A stretch of DNA of 64,000 bases from an uncultured Robinsoniella sp. (lineage in GTDB: Bacteria; Bacillota; Clostridia; Lachnospirales; Lachnospiraceae). Shown here piece by piece: positions 44,826 through 53,583 of the stretch; position 1 is the stretch's first letter, and the number at the start of each line of letters is the position of its first letter. The DNA lies in the NCBI GenBank assembly GCA_900540475.1, contig UQGG01000037.1, forward strand, positions 8,826 to 72,825, in the 5' to 3' direction. The notes below the pieces were generated by a model. It saw only the letters and a list, made by a program, of their open reading frames with translations, was not told the origin of the DNA and did not search any database. The position numbers and the translations under genes are program-made.

Positions 44826-45269
44826 CTACCGAAAAAATATATCTTGGTTTATTTTTTTGAGTTCCAGAAATAGTTTATCTTTTTCTACGACTGAACACAT
44901 TATTTCACTTCTTTTGCTTTTTATAACTATACGGTTTAAAGATGCCGCACTTGATGCAATAGGATTATGCGTTTGATATACTTCCAGAATTTCATTAATC
45001 TTCATCGAATCTTTACCGAAACCAAAAAACACTGTAATTGATTCGTTATTTAGCAGTATATAGTTTCTTACTATAATGGGAATAAAAATAATGTTTATTG
45101 TTACTATACCAATTATTAATGCAATAGTATCATCCTTTGTAAATAAAAGTTCTTTCACGAACATTATATTTGCGATAATAGCGATTGCGTAAAACCATAT
45201 TGCTATTTTTCCTTGAAATTTCATCATATCACGATACCCTTTCAAATGATTGGTTTCAGTTTTTTTCAT
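44826..45269 (-). CDS. Bacterial PH-domain (bPH_6-like) membrane protein
   Basis: 147 residues. Two N-terminal helices (about 22-40 and 50-68) are followed by a small beta-rich domain with HNPIASSAASLNRIVIK, a pattern of bacterial PH domains of the YyaB type. It overlaps the downstream end of the 45256-45498 gene by 14 bp, so the two are co-translated. The function is unknown. Confidence 0.7.
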   Translation of the reverse strand: MKKTETNHLKGYRDMMKFQGKIAIWFYAIAIIANIMFVKELLFTKDDTIALIIGIVTINIIFIPIIVRNYILLNNESITVFFGFGKDSMKINEILEVYQTHNPIASSAASLNRIVIKSKRSEIMCSVVEKDKLFLELKKINQDIFFR

Positions 45270-45498
45270 TTTTATTAAAGAATTCTTTTATTAGAATAAT
45301 TAATCCTATCATAAATAATCCAGTTGAAAATAGGAACGGCATTAATAATTTATTCTCAATGATGGCTGTCCAGATCTTTCCTTGATATGTATACCATTCT
45401 GTGATCTCCACAGCCCTTATTGCGGCAGAAATTGTAATTCCTGCGATAACGATAGATGAAGATATTAGCAAAGATGTACCGATTATCACTCTTTTCAT
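45256..45498 (-). CDS. Small two-helix membrane protein
   Basis: 80 residues with two hydrophobic helices (about 5-27 and 52-72) separated by a short loop with EWYTYQGK. It is the first gene of a two-gene unit with the PH-domain protein. AGGATG-type ribosome binding sequence precedes the ATG. I recognise no family. Confidence 0.6.
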   Translation of the reverse strand: MKRVIIGTSLLISSSIVIAGITISAAIRAVEITEWYTYQGKIWTAIIENKLLMPFLFSTGLFMIGLIILIKEFFNKNEKN

Positions 45499-45672
45499 AA
45501 ACGCATCCTCTTTCGTAGATTGTATTATAATATTTATGCTGGGCTATTTCGATTAAGTAAATAACAAAAGTTAAGCTCCAGGGGCTGTACGGGTATGCTT
45601 CTCATGTGATCCAGCAGAGTTTGGAGGAATATATTTGTTACAAAATCACATGCGATTTCCATATGGATACAT

Positions 45673-46050
45673 CTACATATATTTTGCTTTATATTCCTGC
45701 GTATGCTCTATGAGACATATTCTGACACCGTTTGGATCCATTACAAATGCCTGACGTCCAACGGTTGTAGGTGCAATTTCTCCAACTATATCATAACCTT
45801 TGCTTTTAAGATGCTCAATTGTTTCATCCAGATTATCTACATCTGTTCCAATAGAATAAAGACCTATTTCAAACTGGGGTGACTCTATCAATTCTACACA
45901 GGCTCCTTCCGGGCTTTTCATAATCGTGATGCCTCCAACGGGAAAGTCCACATGGTAGCCTTCGCTGAATCCAAGTACATCTTTGTAGAATCCAACTGAT
46001 TCCTCAAGGCTCTTTACAATCATTGTTGAATACTGTACGGATACTTTCAT
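45673..46050 (-). CDS. VOC-family (glyoxalase/bleomycin resistance-like) protein
   Basis: 125 residues with the beta-alpha-beta-beta-beta repeat of VOC proteins: VQYSTMIVKSLEESVGFYKD at the start and FVMDPNGVRICLIEH at the end. The typical metal ligands of glyoxalase I are only partly evident (His at the QYST position is missing), so it may bind a ligand without catalysis. ATG 46050 follows AGGAGG by 6 bases. The longer frame is unsupported. Confidence 0.85.
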   Translation of the reverse strand: MKVSVQYSTMIVKSLEESVGFYKDVLGFSEGYHVDFPVGGITIMKSPEGACVELIESPQFEIGLYSIGTDVDNLDETIEHLKSKGYDIVGEIAPTTVGRQAFVMDPNGVRICLIEHTQEYKAKYM

Positions 46051-46195
46051 ACTATACCTCCTGTTTTTTACTAAATTCTTTTTATTTAATAATAGCATAT
46101 GGTGAAATATCTTGTCTATTATAATAATTTTGTTGACCTAAAATAATATATCTACGAAAGTTTATGGGAAACTATTAATATTGCTGATATTATCT

Positions 46196-46291
46196 TGTAT
46201 AAATTCTTATACAAATTTATATACAAATTCATATAAAAATTAATTTACAAGTTGAGATACAAATCCATATACAAATCCATATACAAATCCC
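46196..46291. repeat. Degenerate 12-bp tandem repeat, about eight units
   Basis: Units resemble TATACAAATCCA/TATACAAATTTA, with the last three the most similar. The region is non-coding. Unit length is too short, and spacers are absent, for a CRISPR array. Confidence 0.75.
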
Positions 46292-47170
46292 TCAATGCAA
46301 ATTCATCTGCGTAGTTACCACATGTTATTCTTGCTGATAGATAAAAATTACTTATAACTACTGGTTTAAATTGTCCTTAATCATTTATTTGGATGTATAA
46401 ATATTGCTATTTTTAAATATATATACATTATTTTCAGGCTATTATCTTAGGACATTTTTTAATTAGGATAAAAATTCCAGACTTGATATCGAACAATGTT
46501 TCTGTTTGATAAAGAATAAAAATACTAATGTTAGACGTTAAAGCGGACGAATTATTAAGACTACATACAAAAATGAAAACACATGGTTAATGTATCGTCA
46601 GGTATAAAGCAGCTGTCCATCCATAGATTTTAAGGGGCAGACGCAGACACTAACTGTAGGACAAGCAGTTTCAATATTCATGATATTTTGACTGGAAGTG
46701 CAACGTCTACAATGTTGCGGTAACAAAAACAGGTGGGGAATATACAAATTTTAAGAGATATCAGAATGATGGAACCCAAAGAATGTAATGATCCAGACGT
46801 TTATCAAGAAGAATTTCATACTGAGCTTAGTAAGCTTATTCAGAAGTAATTATATATATTAAATTCACATAATCAAATAAGGCAATATAGTTGTACTGTG
46901 ATTTAGATAAATTAAGAAGAGCCATTTAACGGTTCTTTTTGTGGTTAGAATAAGAGGGTAAATAGTATTATTGGTAATTTTTGGCATTATTTGTAAATTA
47001 AGGTAGACCTTTTTTGACACCCTAAAAATTGCAAAAAAATACAGTTTTTCCTTTGTTTTTCATTATATACTATGCGTAAAAAAATGTCTACTTTTATTAT
47101 TCATAAGAAAAAGTATATTGTTGTTGTTAAAAATGACTGCCCTAAAGTGTAAAGATGTGGGGGTAAGAGG
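46292..47170. other. AT-rich non-coding stretch with short gene remnants
   Basis: 879 bases without an intact gene. Short coding-like fragments such as YNVAVTKTGGEYTNF (about 46709-46755) are interrupted by stops and look like the remains of a secreted-protein gene. A TTGACA word at 47014-47019 (within TTTTTTGACACCC) has no matching -10. Confidence 0.4.
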
Positions 47171-47659
47171 ATGAATGATTCTACGACTGTTAAAAAGCGA
47201 AATTATACACGCTTATCCTGGGATGAGTGGTATATGTTAGCAAAAGATTTCTATATATCTAATCATCATCTAAAGGTTCCCAATTATTATAAAACAGCAG
47301 AAGGGTTTCTTTTAGGAAGATGGATTGAAAGGCAGAGAACTGCATATCATCAGAAAAATAATTATAAAATTGATGCCAGAAGGATTTATTTGCTCAATCA
47401 GATTGGAATGATATGGTCTCTCGGGATCAGAAGAAAGTGGGAGATTTGGTATGAATACTGTGAAGAATATTATGTGGAAAAAGGTAATATTGATATACCA
47501 AAAGGATTTACATACAATCAGGCAGCATTGGGAGAATGGATTATTTATCAAAGAAAATGCTATCATAAAAGCAAATTAAGTGAATACAGACGTGTAAAAT
47601 TAGAAGCATTGGGTATGAATTGGCAAATTAGAAATAGAAGGTCTGATAGTAGAATATGA
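47171..47659 (+). CDS. Stand-alone helicase-associated (HA) domain protein
   Basis: 162 residues made almost wholly of two HA-type repeats (PF03457-like): WDEWYMLAKDFYISNHH...GRWIERQRTAYHQ (about 17-80) and WEIWYEYCEEYYVEKGN...GEWIIYQRKCYH (about 97-150). HA domains usually sit at the end of large helicases. Here no helicase domain is present. It is basic and probably nucleic-acid binding. The gene has its own terminator. Confidence 0.78.
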   Translation: MNDSTTVKKRNYTRLSWDEWYMLAKDFYISNHHLKVPNYYKTAEGFLLGRWIERQRTAYHQKNNYKIDARRIYLLNQIGMIWSLGIRRKWEIWYEYCEEYYVEKGNIDIPKGFTYNQAALGEWIIYQRKCYHKSKLSEYRRVKLEALGMNWQIRNRRSDSRI

Positions 47660-47670
47660 AGTTTAAATGA

Positions 47671-47706
47671 AAAAGCTCCAATGGAATGGCACTGGAGCTT
47701 TTAATA
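47671..47706 (+). terminator. Terminator after the HA-domain gene
   Basis: AAAAGCTCCA (47671-47680) pairs with TGGAGCTTTT (47693-47702). Perfect stem with T-rich end, 12 bases after the stop. Confidence 0.88.
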
Positions 47707-47762
47707 AAATACTCCCACATATTAAAACAAACAATATCGTTCAACAAATTATGATAAATAAA

Positions 47763-48095
47763 TTATGCCTCTAACCGACCCATTCTTATAAAACACGTAA
47801 CTATATTGAGAACCAAATAAATAAGAATTACTATATTAAAATATAATCGATTGCTTTTAAAATATATTTTCCATTCTTTTATAAAATCTCTATTGAATTT
47901 CTTTCGTGCAAAAATAAGTCCGAAGATTACTAAAAGGATAATACTTAGTGGAAGTGTAATCTTATAGGCTATACTTAAAACCTTCCAAGACTCGGTAAAT
48001 AAAGGAACAATGGTTGAAATGTCAAGTATTATAATAGATGCAAGAAAAATACAGTATAAAACTTTGAATACATGTTCATTGGATTTGCTATTCAT
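47763..48095 (-). CDS. Small polytopic membrane protein
   Basis: 110 residues with three hydrophobic helices (about 10-30, 42-62 and 85-105) joined by basic loops (RKKFNRDF). GGGGGAA lies before the ATG. No family recognised. It is typical of the small orphan membrane genes in this segment. Confidence 0.55.
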   Translation of the reverse strand: MNSKSNEHVFKVLYCIFLASIIILDISTIVPLFTESWKVLSIAYKITLPLSIILLVIFGLIFARKKFNRDFIKEWKIYFKSNRLYFNIVILIYLVLNIVTCFIRMGRLEA

Positions 48096-48752
48096 AAGTC
48101 ATTCCCCCTTAATGCTATTTTTAAATCTGATTTAATGATAACATATTTTTAAACAATATGCTATGTAATATAGATCATTTTAGAAAAGCCTTTTTAGAAA
48201 AGTTAAAAGAATTACTTTTATAAAATACTTGAATAGATCTTAGGAAAATAGTTAATAAATTTGGAAATAATATCATTAAATGTACTTTTTGGATGAATTA
48301 ATTATGGCAAGAGAACAAAGAAGATCTATTGATGATCAGATCGCAGTTTTGGCTGAGCAATTACAAAAGTACAGGATAAAGTGGACACTTTAATGGAAGA
48401 GAGAAAAGGGGATTGGAGCAGAAGAAAAGAGAAGAAGCTTTGGTGTAGCTATATGATATGATCCAGGAAAGCCGAAAAACGATTGAAGATATTATTATGA
48501 TGATAAAGGATTAATTATAACTTATATGTGAATAAAATGTAGATAAAAGAGTAGAGGCGTACAGTTACATATTTGTATGTCGCTATTTTTTGATTCAATT
48601 TATGTTCAGAATAAATGGATATTACTACCAGATAGTCAATAATTATGACCAGTCAAGCAAATGATATTGTATATAACATACTTTTGTGATATAAATATGA
48701 TATTACTAAACAAAGTTAAGCTAATATACATTAAAAGGAAAGTAGGTGGATA
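48096..48752. other. Stretch without intact gene, holding a decayed coiled-coil gene
   Basis: 657 bases. The only coding trace is the frameshifted gene at 48304-48514. The remainder is AT-rich with no readable signal except the GTG-start gene site at its right end. Confidence 0.4.
48304..48514 (+). pseudogene. Frameshifted short coiled-coil protein gene (DUF4315-like)
   Basis: It begins MAREQRRSIDDQIAVLAEQL, shifts frame near 48370 (DKVDTLMEER), and shifts again to LEQKKREEALV-stop-LYDMIQESRK ending at 48514. Joined, it resembles the roughly 70-residue coiled-coil proteins encoded in many clostridial conjugative elements. At least two frameshifts and one stop make it non-functional. Confidence 0.6.
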
Positions 48753-49016
48753 GTGTACGACGAGAAAAAATTGGGTTACACTTTTACAAAACATAGCGCT
48801 TTTTTTGTAGGTGCATCGAGCAAACCATTAAAAAAAGGGCAATCAGCGACAAGATATTATAAAAAATGTTATGAAAAAACTCTGGTTACTTTAAAGGAAG
48901 TTAAGAAAACATATAAAAATGGTCAAGTAATACGTCAAAAGGACACAGGAAAAACAAAAACTGTGTATGCTTATGAGGCGGTAGAGCCAGATTTCCATTT
49001 TACATATTCTAAATAA
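48753..49016 (+). CDS. Small basic protein of unknown function
   Basis: 87 residues, GTG start supported by AGGTGG five bases upstream. Lys-rich with YYKKCYEKTLVTLKEVKKTY and YAYEAVEPDFHF. No signal peptide or helix span. It may be the tail of a larger ancestral protein. It lies 14 bases before the next gene, so the two probably form one transcript. Confidence 0.5.
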   Translation: MYDEKKLGYTFTKHSAFFVGASSKPLKKGQSATRYYKKCYEKTLVTLKEVKKTYKNGQVIRQKDTGKTKTVYAYEAVEPDFHFTYSK

Positions 49017-49030
49017 TAGAATTTAGGGAC

Positions 49031-49549
49031 GTGAAAACATTGAAAAAAAAGACTGTATTAATAATTATAATAGTAATAGTGGCAATTTTATTGATAATGA
49101 TTAGTGGATTATTTTGGAAAGTGGCAAAAATAGAAACCCTATCAATAACCTATGGAGATTGGGAATTCCAAAGAGATATTACTATTAAGGAAGATGGAGA
49201 GTCGGCTTTCCCAATTGGAGAATACACCTACGATGATTCTAAAAACAAAAATATCCCATCATACATTATCTCATCGCTTTCGCTTAAATCAATATATCAG
49301 ATTAATGCAGCTGATGGGTTGAGCATGCATGAATTACCAAGTGGTGCAATTGTAAAGTATTATATTCAGCCAGTATACCAACAATCGGAAGTTACTATAA
49401 AAAATATGTATACACTGAAAAGGTGTATATTATTTAATCCACTGCCTCCTAAAATGAAAATGATCTTTACTAATTTGGGAGAACAGAAAGATTTCGAAGA
49501 AGTATATGAAGCAGGCGAAGATGGAAAGTACAGATATCTTGACAAGTAG
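49031..49549 (+). CDS. Signal-anchored protein of unknown function
   Basis: 172 residues. GTG 49031 or TTG 49040 could be the start. The latter lies 9 bases from AGGGACG. One N-terminal hydrophobic helix (about 8-30) follows three Lys residues, then an external beta-rich domain with ITYGDWEFQRD and LPSGAIVKYYIQP. No family recognised. A repeated hairpin follows about 100 bases downstream. Confidence 0.55.
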   Translation: MKTLKKKTVLIIIIVIVAILLIMISGLFWKVAKIETLSITYGDWEFQRDITIKEDGESAFPIGEYTYDDSKNKNIPSYIISSLSLKSIYQINAADGLSMHELPSGAIVKYYIQPVYQQSEVTIKNMYTLKRCILFNPLPPKMKMIFTNLGEQKDFEEVYEAGEDGKYRYLDK

Positions 49550-49648
49550 AAGACTCTATTTTGCTGTATTTTCTGACTGATGAAGAACTTTTTGCGTTCT
49601 GCAGAATAGTACCAGATTTTTTAGATGACTACGAATAAAGGTAAAAAA

Positions 49649-49680
49649 ATAGGAGAGCAGAAATTAATCTGTTCTCCTAC
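49649..49680. terminator. Repeated terminator-like hairpin, copy 2
   Basis: AGGAGAGCAGA-AATTAA-TCTGTTCTCCT with an A-run on the left, so it can end the cold-shock gene on the minus strand. Confidence 0.75.
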
Positions 49681-49699
49681 TTTCAACACTCTTTTAAGC

Positions 49700-49903
49700 T
49701 TATGCTACATAAACGTTAACAGCTTGTGCTCCACGGTTTCCAGCAGTAATATCAAATGTTACAGCCTGTCCGTCTTCTAAAGATTTGAAACCATCTGATG
49801 CAATTCCGGAGAAATGTACAAATATATCTTCTCCTCCTTCATCGTTTGTGATAAAACCAAATCCTTTTTGTGAGTTAAACCATTTTACTGTACCTTTATT
49901 CAT
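49700..49903 (-). CDS. csp: Cold-shock protein, CspA family
   Basis: 67 residues, full length for CspA. RNP1 KGFGFIT and RNP2 DIFVHFS are intact, start GTVKWFN. RNA chaperone that melts secondary structure in the cytoplasm. AGGAGG precedes the ATG. It has its own strong promoter and a leader with a perfect hairpin, and hairpin copies 2 and 3 flank the unit, so it may be a cargo cassette of the inserted segment. Confidence 0.95.
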   Translation of the reverse strand: MNKGTVKWFNSQKGFGFITNDEGGEDIFVHFSGIASDGFKSLEDGQAVTFDITAGNRGAQAVNVYVA

Positions 49904-50065
49904 GAAAGATACCTCCTAATTTTTATTATACTCTATAATAAAATAAAAAAATCACACACTTTTGTAAATCATTAGTTTAAGAAATAATGATTTACAAAAA
50001 TATGTGAAATCCAGATCTCATTTAAAATACTATTTCATAATAACATGAGATAAAGCTTATGTCAA
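49904..50065 (-). promoter_or_regulatory. Cold-shock gene promoter and structured 5' leader
   Basis: Minus strand: TTGACA (50065-50060), 17-base spacer, TATTAT (50042-50037). The start of transcription would be near 50030, giving a leader of about 125 nt. It contains a perfect 15-bp hairpin TTTTGTAAATCATTA / TAATGATTTACAAAA (49960-49974 and 49985-49999). Confidence 0.8.
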
Positions 50066-50130
50066 GATAAATTTTAAAGTTACCGTACAAAGCTTGAACT
50101 ATTTAGATGTAAATAGGCACTAATAAAAAA

Positions 50131-50160
50131 ATAGGAGAACAGAATTTAATCTATTCTCCT
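50131..50160. terminator. Repeated terminator-like hairpin, copy 3
   Basis: AGGAGAACAGA-ATTTAA-TCTATTCTCCT preceded by an A-run. Placed just past the lysin stop, it can end that minus-strand gene. Confidence 0.75.
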
Positions 50161-50172
50161 GTAATAATTCAA

Positions 50173-51699
50173 TTAAACTTTTGTCACGCAATCCAACCAA
50201 AGGGCAACCCATCCATCTTTATTCTTCTGATATGCCTTAAGCAATCCCAAAGTCCTACCCTGAGAATCTTTTTTTTCCTCTACAATCCCGAATGTACCAA
50301 TTCCAGTAAAATCTTTAGATGCGTAATTAGTTCCCGCATCAGATCTGATATATACATCATCAGAACTTATGTTGACATTATATGGCTCAAATGCCTTACC
50401 TACAGACCGGATATCACCGTCATTACACCAGTATTTACCGTCAATCTGATATGGATTAGCCTTCTTTGGTTTTGTAGCTGTAATGGTTCCACTAAATAGT
50501 TTAATCACGGCTTTAGATACGGGATCAGCTGCTTTGTTGTAGTAAGAACTACAATTAACATATTGTCCCACTTTATATTTCAGCTCCTTATCTGGAGTAG
50601 GAGATGGTGCTGCATTGCAATTACCATCGTATTTATCTAACTCAAAACGTTTGACAATCTTGCAGATCTTATCTATGTATTCAGAATCTGTTGAATATCC
50701 ACCATTTTTAATAATAGTGATGCCTTCCTTATAATCTTTAGCTTCTTTTAGTCCAGCATATCTAAGCTTATCCCCTTTTTTTGCTCCCAACAAATAAGCA
50801 GAATGATCCCTGATGCTATCTTCAATACAGGGATATTTACGGAAATCAGCGGTAACCTTTGATATTATTCCCGGCGTATATTCTTCGTTAGTGATTTTTG
50901 TATATTTAGATTTTCCGTCCCATGTACTGTTTGCCCAACTATTATTAGAGAGCGTTGTCTTCATTCCAAAGCAGTTACATGCACCAACAGCTAAATCGGT
51001 TTTCACATATCCAGATTCCAGTATCATTTGAGCAGCAGTTATAGAAGCAAGTATGCCGGTTTTCTGATAGTCTGCCTTTGCGAGCGCTAATATTTTGGTA
51101 GCTGCCTGAGATTCAGATAGCCCTGCAAAAGCTGATGGCTGTGTTCCCTTTGATGTTGGAGCAGTGTAAACAACTTTCCCCTTCTCGTCAAACACTCTGT
51201 ATCCAGTTCCACATGCTTTAATGGCATTTTCTTTGGAAGTATAGGCACCAGCCTGATTTATACATTTTCCATTCTGCCAGTCTGTTCCTACTCTGTAATA
51301 TGACAAAGCAGGAGTTTGAGCAGAGTTGAAATTTCCTGTTTCCATCATCTGCTTAACATCATTTCTAAATATATCCATTGATTTTCCATGCTTAGGGAAC
51401 CAATGAGTTACATCGATATGACAGGTGCCTTCTCCACGCTGATATACTTCGTAATGGCATAAAACATGGCTTTTATCGGGTGTCCATCTATACTTTTTGC
51501 AAAGATAAGCGCTCAGCCATACCGCTTTTTCATAAACGTTGTTGAAATACGAAACATTTTCAGGTGAGCTTGGATTATAATTTCCCATGCGTTCCCACTG
51601 ACCATTATATTCTACTCCTGTTGGTGTAATACGTTTACTGTTCGTGTAACAAGGTGAAGCATTCATAAACATTTCTATTATTTTAAAATTAGTTGCCAT
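50173..51699 (-). CDS. Phage-type lysin: damaged amidase plus glucosaminidase plus SH3-like tail
   Basis: 508 residues from ATG 51699 (GGAGG 8 bases upstream). Residues 1-30 (ATNFKIIEMFMNASPCY...ITPTG) match the start of clostridial phage N-acetylmuramoyl-alanine amidases, but the next segment, where the first zinc ligand (VHST-like) and the core strands should be, is missing. The frame resumes with YFNNVYEKAVWLSAYLCKKY and HIDVTHWFPKHGKSMD. The amidase is therefore probably dead. The GH73 glucosaminidase part (about 195-360; ITAAQMILESGYV with candidate catalytic Glu) looks intact, and the C-terminal SH3-like part (about 430-508) may bind wall. Its presence points to prophage origin of the segment. 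Confidence 0.85.
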   Translation of the reverse strand: MATNFKIIEMFMNASPCYTNSKRITPTGVEYNGQWERMGNYNPSSPENVSYFNNVYEKAVWLSAYLCKKYRWTPDKSHVLCHYEVYQRGEGTCHIDVTHWFPKHGKSMDIFRNDVKQMMETGNFNSAQTPALSYYRVGTDWQNGKCINQAGAYTSKENAIKACGTGYRVFDEKGKVVYTAPTSKGTQPSAFAGLSESQAATKILALAKADYQKTGILASITAAQMILESGYVKTDLAVGACNCFGMKTTLSNNSWANSTWDGKSKYTKITNEEYTPGIISKVTADFRKYPCIEDSIRDHSAYLLGAKKGDKLRYAGLKEAKDYKEGITIIKNGGYSTDSEYIDKICKIVKRFELDKYDGNCNAAPSPTPDKELKYKVGQYVNCSSYYNKAADPVSKAVIKLFSGTITATKPKKANPYQIDGKYWCNDGDIRSVGKAFEPYNVNISSDDVYIRSDAGTNYASKDFTGIGTFGIVEEKKDSQGRTLGLLKAYQKNKDGWVALWLDCVTKV

Positions 51700-51752
51700 A
51701 CTGGTATCCTCCAATTAAAAAAGGTGACACCCATAAAAGTGCCACCAGACAT

Positions 51753-51880
51753 TTAAGTTACAATTAAGTCTTCCCGTCCAGCATTTATCAATGCTGTTCT
51801 TACGCCATCCTTTAAGCGATCAGGCACATTGGCATAAACCAAATAACCATTTATGATCCTACATAATAAAAGTATGCCAT
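51753..51880 (-). pseudogene. Frameshifted CD1375-like small phage protein
   Basis: Starts MAYFYYVGS-stop, then a shifted frame gives NGYLVYANVPDRLKDGVRTA and ends LIVT at 51753. The pattern (VP.RLKDGV) recalls the CD1375-type proteins next to lysis genes in clostridial phages. One frameshift breaks it. Confidence 0.5.
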
Positions 51881-52304
51881 TATACCTCACCACCCATAGT
51901 ATTGAGTATTAGCTTCTGCAGAGCAGCATTTGTCACTGCCTGAGATTATATGACTTCTAAGATATCTGCTTGCAGCTTTTCTCCTAATTCTGGTTTGATT
52001 TCCGAATCGTTAACAATATTAGATTCCGCCAATTCCTGACATATGGAGTGGTGAGGGTAAATTCTCAGCTGTTGATCCTATGGCACAGGTATGTTTACCA
52101 TTCAATCTAGTACAGATTAGAAGACATTTTTATCGAATAATTTATAACATAAGAATTCGCTCAAAGAGCTTTTATTTACGTGATCGCTGTATTATGTTCT
52201 TGTATAAGCCATTATTTCCTTTACATTAAAAAAGAGCAGTACCAAAGTCCCCCCTAAACTACAGGTATATTATTTTTATATAGTGACTGATAAAATAATA
52301 AAAA
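51881..52304. other. Non-coding stretch upstream of lysin remnants
   Basis: 424 bases with short stop-interrupted fragments on the minus strand (probably further lost phage genes). No intact gene or clear promoter seen. Confidence 0.35.
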
Positions 52305-52523
52305 TTAGTTCAAGTGATCTTTTTTGTTGGTTTTTGCAATTCTTTCCGATTCTAATTTTATCGTTACCTTAATAGATGCTGAAAATCCCAAAATGCAAAG
52401 TACGCTGCTGACACCCTGAATTCTAGGATTTACAAAGCCTGTAAAGAAATTAATTACGGTAACAACAATTAAGCAATAACATACAATTATGATAATTTTA
52501 GAAAGTGATTTGTATTCTTTCAA
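52305..52523 (-). CDS. Small membrane protein, two helices
   Basis: 72 residues if TTG 52523 is the start, with AGGAGG 12 bases upstream. The frame is open further to an ATG at 52571, but the ribosome binding site lies inside that extension. Two hydrophobic helices (about 8-28 and 38-56) precede a charged tail with KTNKKDHLN. No family recognised. Confidence 0.45.
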   Translation of the reverse strand: MKEYKSLSKIIIIVCYCLIVVTVINFFTGFVNPRIQGVSSVLCILGFSASIKVTIKLESERIAKTNKKDHLN

Positions 52524-52571
52524 ATGTAACGATCCCCTCCTGAAAAGTTTTAATTTACTTAATTGTATCAT

Positions 52572-52893
52572 AATGAAATATATCTGTCACTTGTCTTTTA
52601 TTATTCACTTTTCCCATATACATTTCTTTTGCCAATACTTTTAGGGGCTTATTGGTTAACACCATTTTACTGCTTCTTCTTTCATAATCCAATGCATATA
52701 ATACCTTATTCTACGTAAGTATGATTAATATTTGTTTGCTTAAAGTCTTTCAGCTTTTACAAAATCGGGAACACAAATCTTTGCTTTAGGAATATAGCTT
52801 CCAATAGTAAGAGTATGTGCAGATGTTGTGCCTGTATGTGGATTTTTTCTTGGCGTATGGACCACTACCCGCGGGGATTTATTGATTGTTTCT
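52572..52893. other. AT-rich stretch with an out-of-frame coding trace
   Basis: From 52740 to 52893 a minus-strand frame reads KSPRVVVHTPRKNPHTG and on to VKAERL, overlapping the next gene in another frame. It lacks its own start or ribosome binding site and may be a detached C-terminus. Nothing else seen. Confidence 0.3.
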
Positions 52894-53232
52894 TTAGACC
52901 TTCTCGTTATTATTTCTTTTTGAACATTTTTTGCGGTAAAAAATAAAACAACTGCATAGTAAATAAAACGCAATAATAATGATACCAGATGGTCGCTCAA
53001 CAGGTAATACTTGTCCAGTGTCCTGGGTACTCATATAAATAAAATGTATACCAGGCAACATACCTATAAAACCTCCCCCAAATTTACCTTTATATAGTAA
53101 AAAACCGCTGATTAAGAAAAAACAAATCCACGCATATACCAAAGGAGAAATTAAAAGTCCTACACCAATTATAATAAATCCATAAAAGAGTGCATATATT
53201 ATCGCAGGTACAAAAAATACTATTTTCTTCAA
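52894..53232 (-). CDS. Small polytopic membrane protein
   Basis: 112 residues. TTG start at 53232 with AAGGA five bases upstream. Four hydrophobic helices (about 5-28, 32-50, 54-68 and 82-98) and a basic tail RKKCSKRNNN. It may be an operon partner of the 53269-53583 gene, 36 bases upstream. No family recognised. Confidence 0.5.
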   Translation of the reverse strand: MKKIVFFVPAIIYALFYGFIIIGVGLLISPLVYAWICFFLISGFLLYKGKFGGGFIGMLPGIHFIYMSTQDTGQVLPVERPSGIIIIAFYLLCSCFIFYRKKCSKRNNNEKV

Positions 53233-53268
53233 GATTTTCCTTCACCAAATTCAAATTTGTAAAATATA

Positions 53269-53583
53269 TTATAATAAAAAAATATGGCTGATTGCAAGTA
53301 TACAACGTAATGCAGAAACGCCTAATCGAATATTATGTTCCATACTGTGCTTGTCTTCTTCATTGCTAGAGTTGTATTTTCTTGAGGTGACGAGATTCGT
53401 AGTTTGTGGGTAGTATTCAAATAACAATAGAAAAATGTATAGGAATGTTAGAAAACCAATCATAAATATATGATCTTCTTTGGTGAAAATTCCTGTAAAT
53501 AGTAAAAAATAAGCAAGGCAGATTATTGTAAAGCTAACTATACTTAAAAGTTTCTCAAATTTTGAATAGGGAAGCTTGGTCAT
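53269..53583 (-). CDS. Small membrane protein of unknown function
   Basis: 104 residues. GGAG lies 8 bases before the ATG. Helices at about 10-30, 38-56 and 85-104. A charged loop (KYNSSNEEDKHSMEHN) lies between the second and third. It is possibly co-transcribed with the membrane gene that follows. Confidence 0.5.
   Translation of the reverse strand: MTKLPYSKFEKLLSIVSFTIICLAYFLLFTGIFTKEDHIFMIGFLTFLYIFLLLFEYYPQTTNLVTSRKYNSSNEEDKHSMEHNIRLGVSALRCILAISHIFLL

Noticed and set aside
46196..46291. CRISPR-like array
   Set aside because: Units are 12 bp, contiguous, degenerate and without spacers.
52740..53000. 86-residue minus-strand frame overlapping the membrane gene
   Set aside because: No start signal, and the overlapping frame with TTG start and AAGGA has a better fold. 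Only its non-overlapping end might be a remnant.
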